7,126 nucleotides of DNA from Pseudomonadota bacterium (lineage in GTDB: Bacteria; Pseudomonadota; Alphaproteobacteria; Acetobacterales; Acetobacteraceae). The notes below the pieces were generated by a model that worked only from the letters and a program-made list of their open reading frames with translations, made no database searches and was not told the DNA's origin. Of this stretch, positions 6,315 through 7,126 are shown piece after piece. Made by a program: the position numbers and the translations under genes. The stretch spans positions 1 to 7,126 of the forward strand of contig JAKAQU010000149.1 in assembly GCA_021819535.1 (NCBI GenBank). The letters run 5' to 3'. Within the stretch, counting starts at the first letter, position 1, and the number at the start of each line of letters is the position of its first letter.

Positions 6315-6330
6315 GCGGCAATCTCCCTTA
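6315..6330 (-). promoter_or_regulatory. leuC ribosome-binding site fused to rplS stop codon
   Basis: On the - strand the junction reads TAAGGGAGATTGCCGC followed by ATG. The rplS stop TAA (6328-6330) supplies the first As of the Shine-Dalgarno AAGGGAG (6323-6329), with 8 bp to the leuC start. This fixes the leuC start. It also leaves only 13 bp between rplS and leuC, too little for a promoter-terminator pair, attenuator or riboswitch in the gap. Confidence 0.7.
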
Positions 6331-6732
6331 TTCGGCGGCGTCCTGCGGCAAGGCGGCGGTCTCGGCGGTGACGGCGCGGGCCTTCTCGGCGATGCGTGCC
6401 GATTTACCGGAGCGACCGCGGAGATAATAGAGCTTGGCCCGCCGTACATCGCCGCGGCGCACCACCTGGATCTCGGCGATGCTCGGCGCATAGAGCGGGA
6501 ACACGCGCTCCACCCCCTCGCCGTAGCTGATCTTGCGCACGGTGAAATTGCTGTTGAGCCCCTTGTTGGAGCGGGCGATGCACACCCCCTCGAAGGCCTG
6601 GGTGCGGCTGCGCTCACCCTCCACCACCTTGACCGAGACGCGGAGCGTATCACCAGGGGCGAAATCCGGCACCGGACGGGCGGCGGTGAGGCGGGCCATC
6701 TGCTCGGCCTCGAATTGCTGGATGATATTCAT
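6328..6732 (-). CDS. rplS: 50S ribosomal protein L19
   Basis: L19 is a structural protein of the large ribosomal subunit, located at the interface with the 30S subunit. The product is 134 residues. The conserved body of about 115 residues contains FAPGDTLRVSVKVVEG (24-39), AFEGVCIAR (46-54), FTVRKISYGEGVERVFPL (63-80) and RRAKLYYLRGRSGKSARI (96-113). A short tail rich in alanine and acidic residues, ending LPQDAAE, extends beyond the E. coli length, as is common in alphaproteobacteria. The ATG (6730-6732) begins the canonical MNIIQQFEAEQM and follows AAAGGA (6741-6746) at 8 bp. It lies 27 bp after trmD, the classical trmD-rplS pairing of the rpsP-rimM-trmD-rplS operon, and 13 bp before leuC. 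Confidence 0.98.
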   Translation of the reverse strand: MNIIQQFEAEQMARLTAARPVPDFAPGDTLRVSVKVVEGERSRTQAFEGVCIARSNKGLNSNFTVRKISYGEGVERVFPLYAPSIAEIQVVRRGDVRRAKLYYLRGRSGKSARIAEKARAVTAETAALPQDAAE

Positions 6733-6759
6733 GGGGAAGATCCTTTCGCTAGTCTGTTC

Positions 6760-7126
6760 TTACGGTGCGTTGTCCGGCCTGGCAACTGGCGGCTCGTGCC
6801 GGGCGGGCGCGCCATAATGGGGGGAGGCGGGGTGGGTGCTTTGATACGCGGCCCAAAGATCGGGGCGGCGGGAAGCAGTCAGCCGTTCGGCCTCGGCGCG
6901 GCGCCAGGCGGCAATGGCCGCGTGATCGCCGGACAGCAGGGGGGCGGGAACTTTTCGCCCCTGCCACTCGGCCGGGCGGGTATAATGGGGATATTCGAGG
7001 AGCGGCAGCGTGAAACTTTCTTCGCGCGCGCTTTCGGCGTCACCCATGACACCGGGGAGCAGCCGCACCACGGCGTCGAGCACCACCATCGCCGCGATTT
7101 CGCCGCCCGCCAGCACGAGATCGGAA
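6760..7126 (-). CDS. trmD: tRNA (guanine-N1)-methyltransferase TrmD, C-terminal part (5' end outside window)
   Basis: TrmD methylates N1 of guanosine 37 next to the anticodon, using S-adenosylmethionine, and prevents +1 frameshifting. Only the last 121 codons are inside the window; about half of the usual 240-250 residues lies beyond the right edge. Visible family features are the knot region SDLVLAGGEIAAMVVLDAVVR (start of the fragment), LLPGVMGDAESAREESF, then LLEYPHYTRPAEWQGRKVP and LLSGDHAAIAAWRR. The arginine of AVVRLLPG corresponds to the active-site R154 of E. coli. The catalytic D169 position appears to be glutamate here (EESF, codon at 7018-7020). A proline-rich tail of about 25 residues ends the protein. 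The stop is TAA (6760-6762), 27 bp before rplS. Confidence 0.95.
   Translation of the reverse strand, partial: SDLVLAGGEIAAMVVLDAVVRLLPGVMGDAESAREESFTLPLLEYPHYTRPAEWQGRKVPAPLLSGDHAAIAAWRRAEAERLTASRRPDLWAAYQSTHPASPHYGAPARHEPPVARPDNAP

Noticed and set aside
6315..6653. 113-codon upstream extension of the leuC frame through rplS
   Set aside because: It is an out-of-phase reading of rplS with low-complexity serine, arginine and proline. The ATG at 6314 begins a canonical LeuC N-terminus with a good RBS.
1..7126. Mobile element, CRISPR array, tRNA/rRNA gene, defence or secretion system
   Set aside because: I looked for repeats with spacers, transposase motifs, cloverleaf sequences and unusual gene clusters on both strands and saw none; almost all bases belong to recognised housekeeping genes.

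Overview
This looks like an ordinary chromosomal housekeeping segment of a GC-rich alphaproteobacterium, most likely a member of the Acetobacteraceae (Acidiphilium/Acidocella-like). The assignment rests on the strong GC bias, the style of the protein sequences, a DUF1127 protein, and the arrangement trmD-rplS-leuC-leuD-leuB, which I remember from acetic-acid bacteria and their acidophilic relatives. It is an inference without database support.

Layout, left to right. (1) The 3' part of prmA (ribosomal protein L11 methyltransferase, + strand) enters from the left edge and ends at 751. (2) A 110-residue DUF1127 protein lies on the - strand (748-1080). It converges on prmA so tightly that both stop codons share one CTAG. 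(3) A 125-bp divergent spacer (1081-1205) carries a perfect 16-bp inverted repeat. (4) A complete 598-residue aminopeptidase P (1206-3002, + strand) has all five metal ligands. (5) A 158-bp convergent spacer (3003-3160) holds a perfect 25-bp A/T-rich palindrome, probably a terminator and possibly a copy of a dispersed repeat. (6) The rest is one tightly packed - strand operon, in transcription order trmD (5' part beyond the right edge), rplS, leuC, leuD, leuB.

How the genes work together. LeuC and LeuD are the large and small subunits of isopropylmalate isomerase. LeuB is the next enzyme of leucine biosynthesis, so the three make a contiguous run of the pathway; leuA is not in the window. They are co-directional with, and only 13 bp from, a translation module (the tRNA m1G37 methyltransferase TrmD and ribosomal protein L19). 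Leucine synthesis may therefore be transcribed with ribosome production, and no leader or attenuator is visible between the two modules. PrmA also belongs to the translation apparatus. Aminopeptidase P recycles proline-containing peptides.

I found no mobile element, CRISPR array, RNA gene, defence system or other undescribed system. The points that merit a second look are small: the A/T palindrome, the DUF1127 gene set antisense between prmA and pepP, the inverted repeat in its promoter region, stop codons that double as ribosome-binding sites, and the coupling of leuCDB to trmD-rplS.
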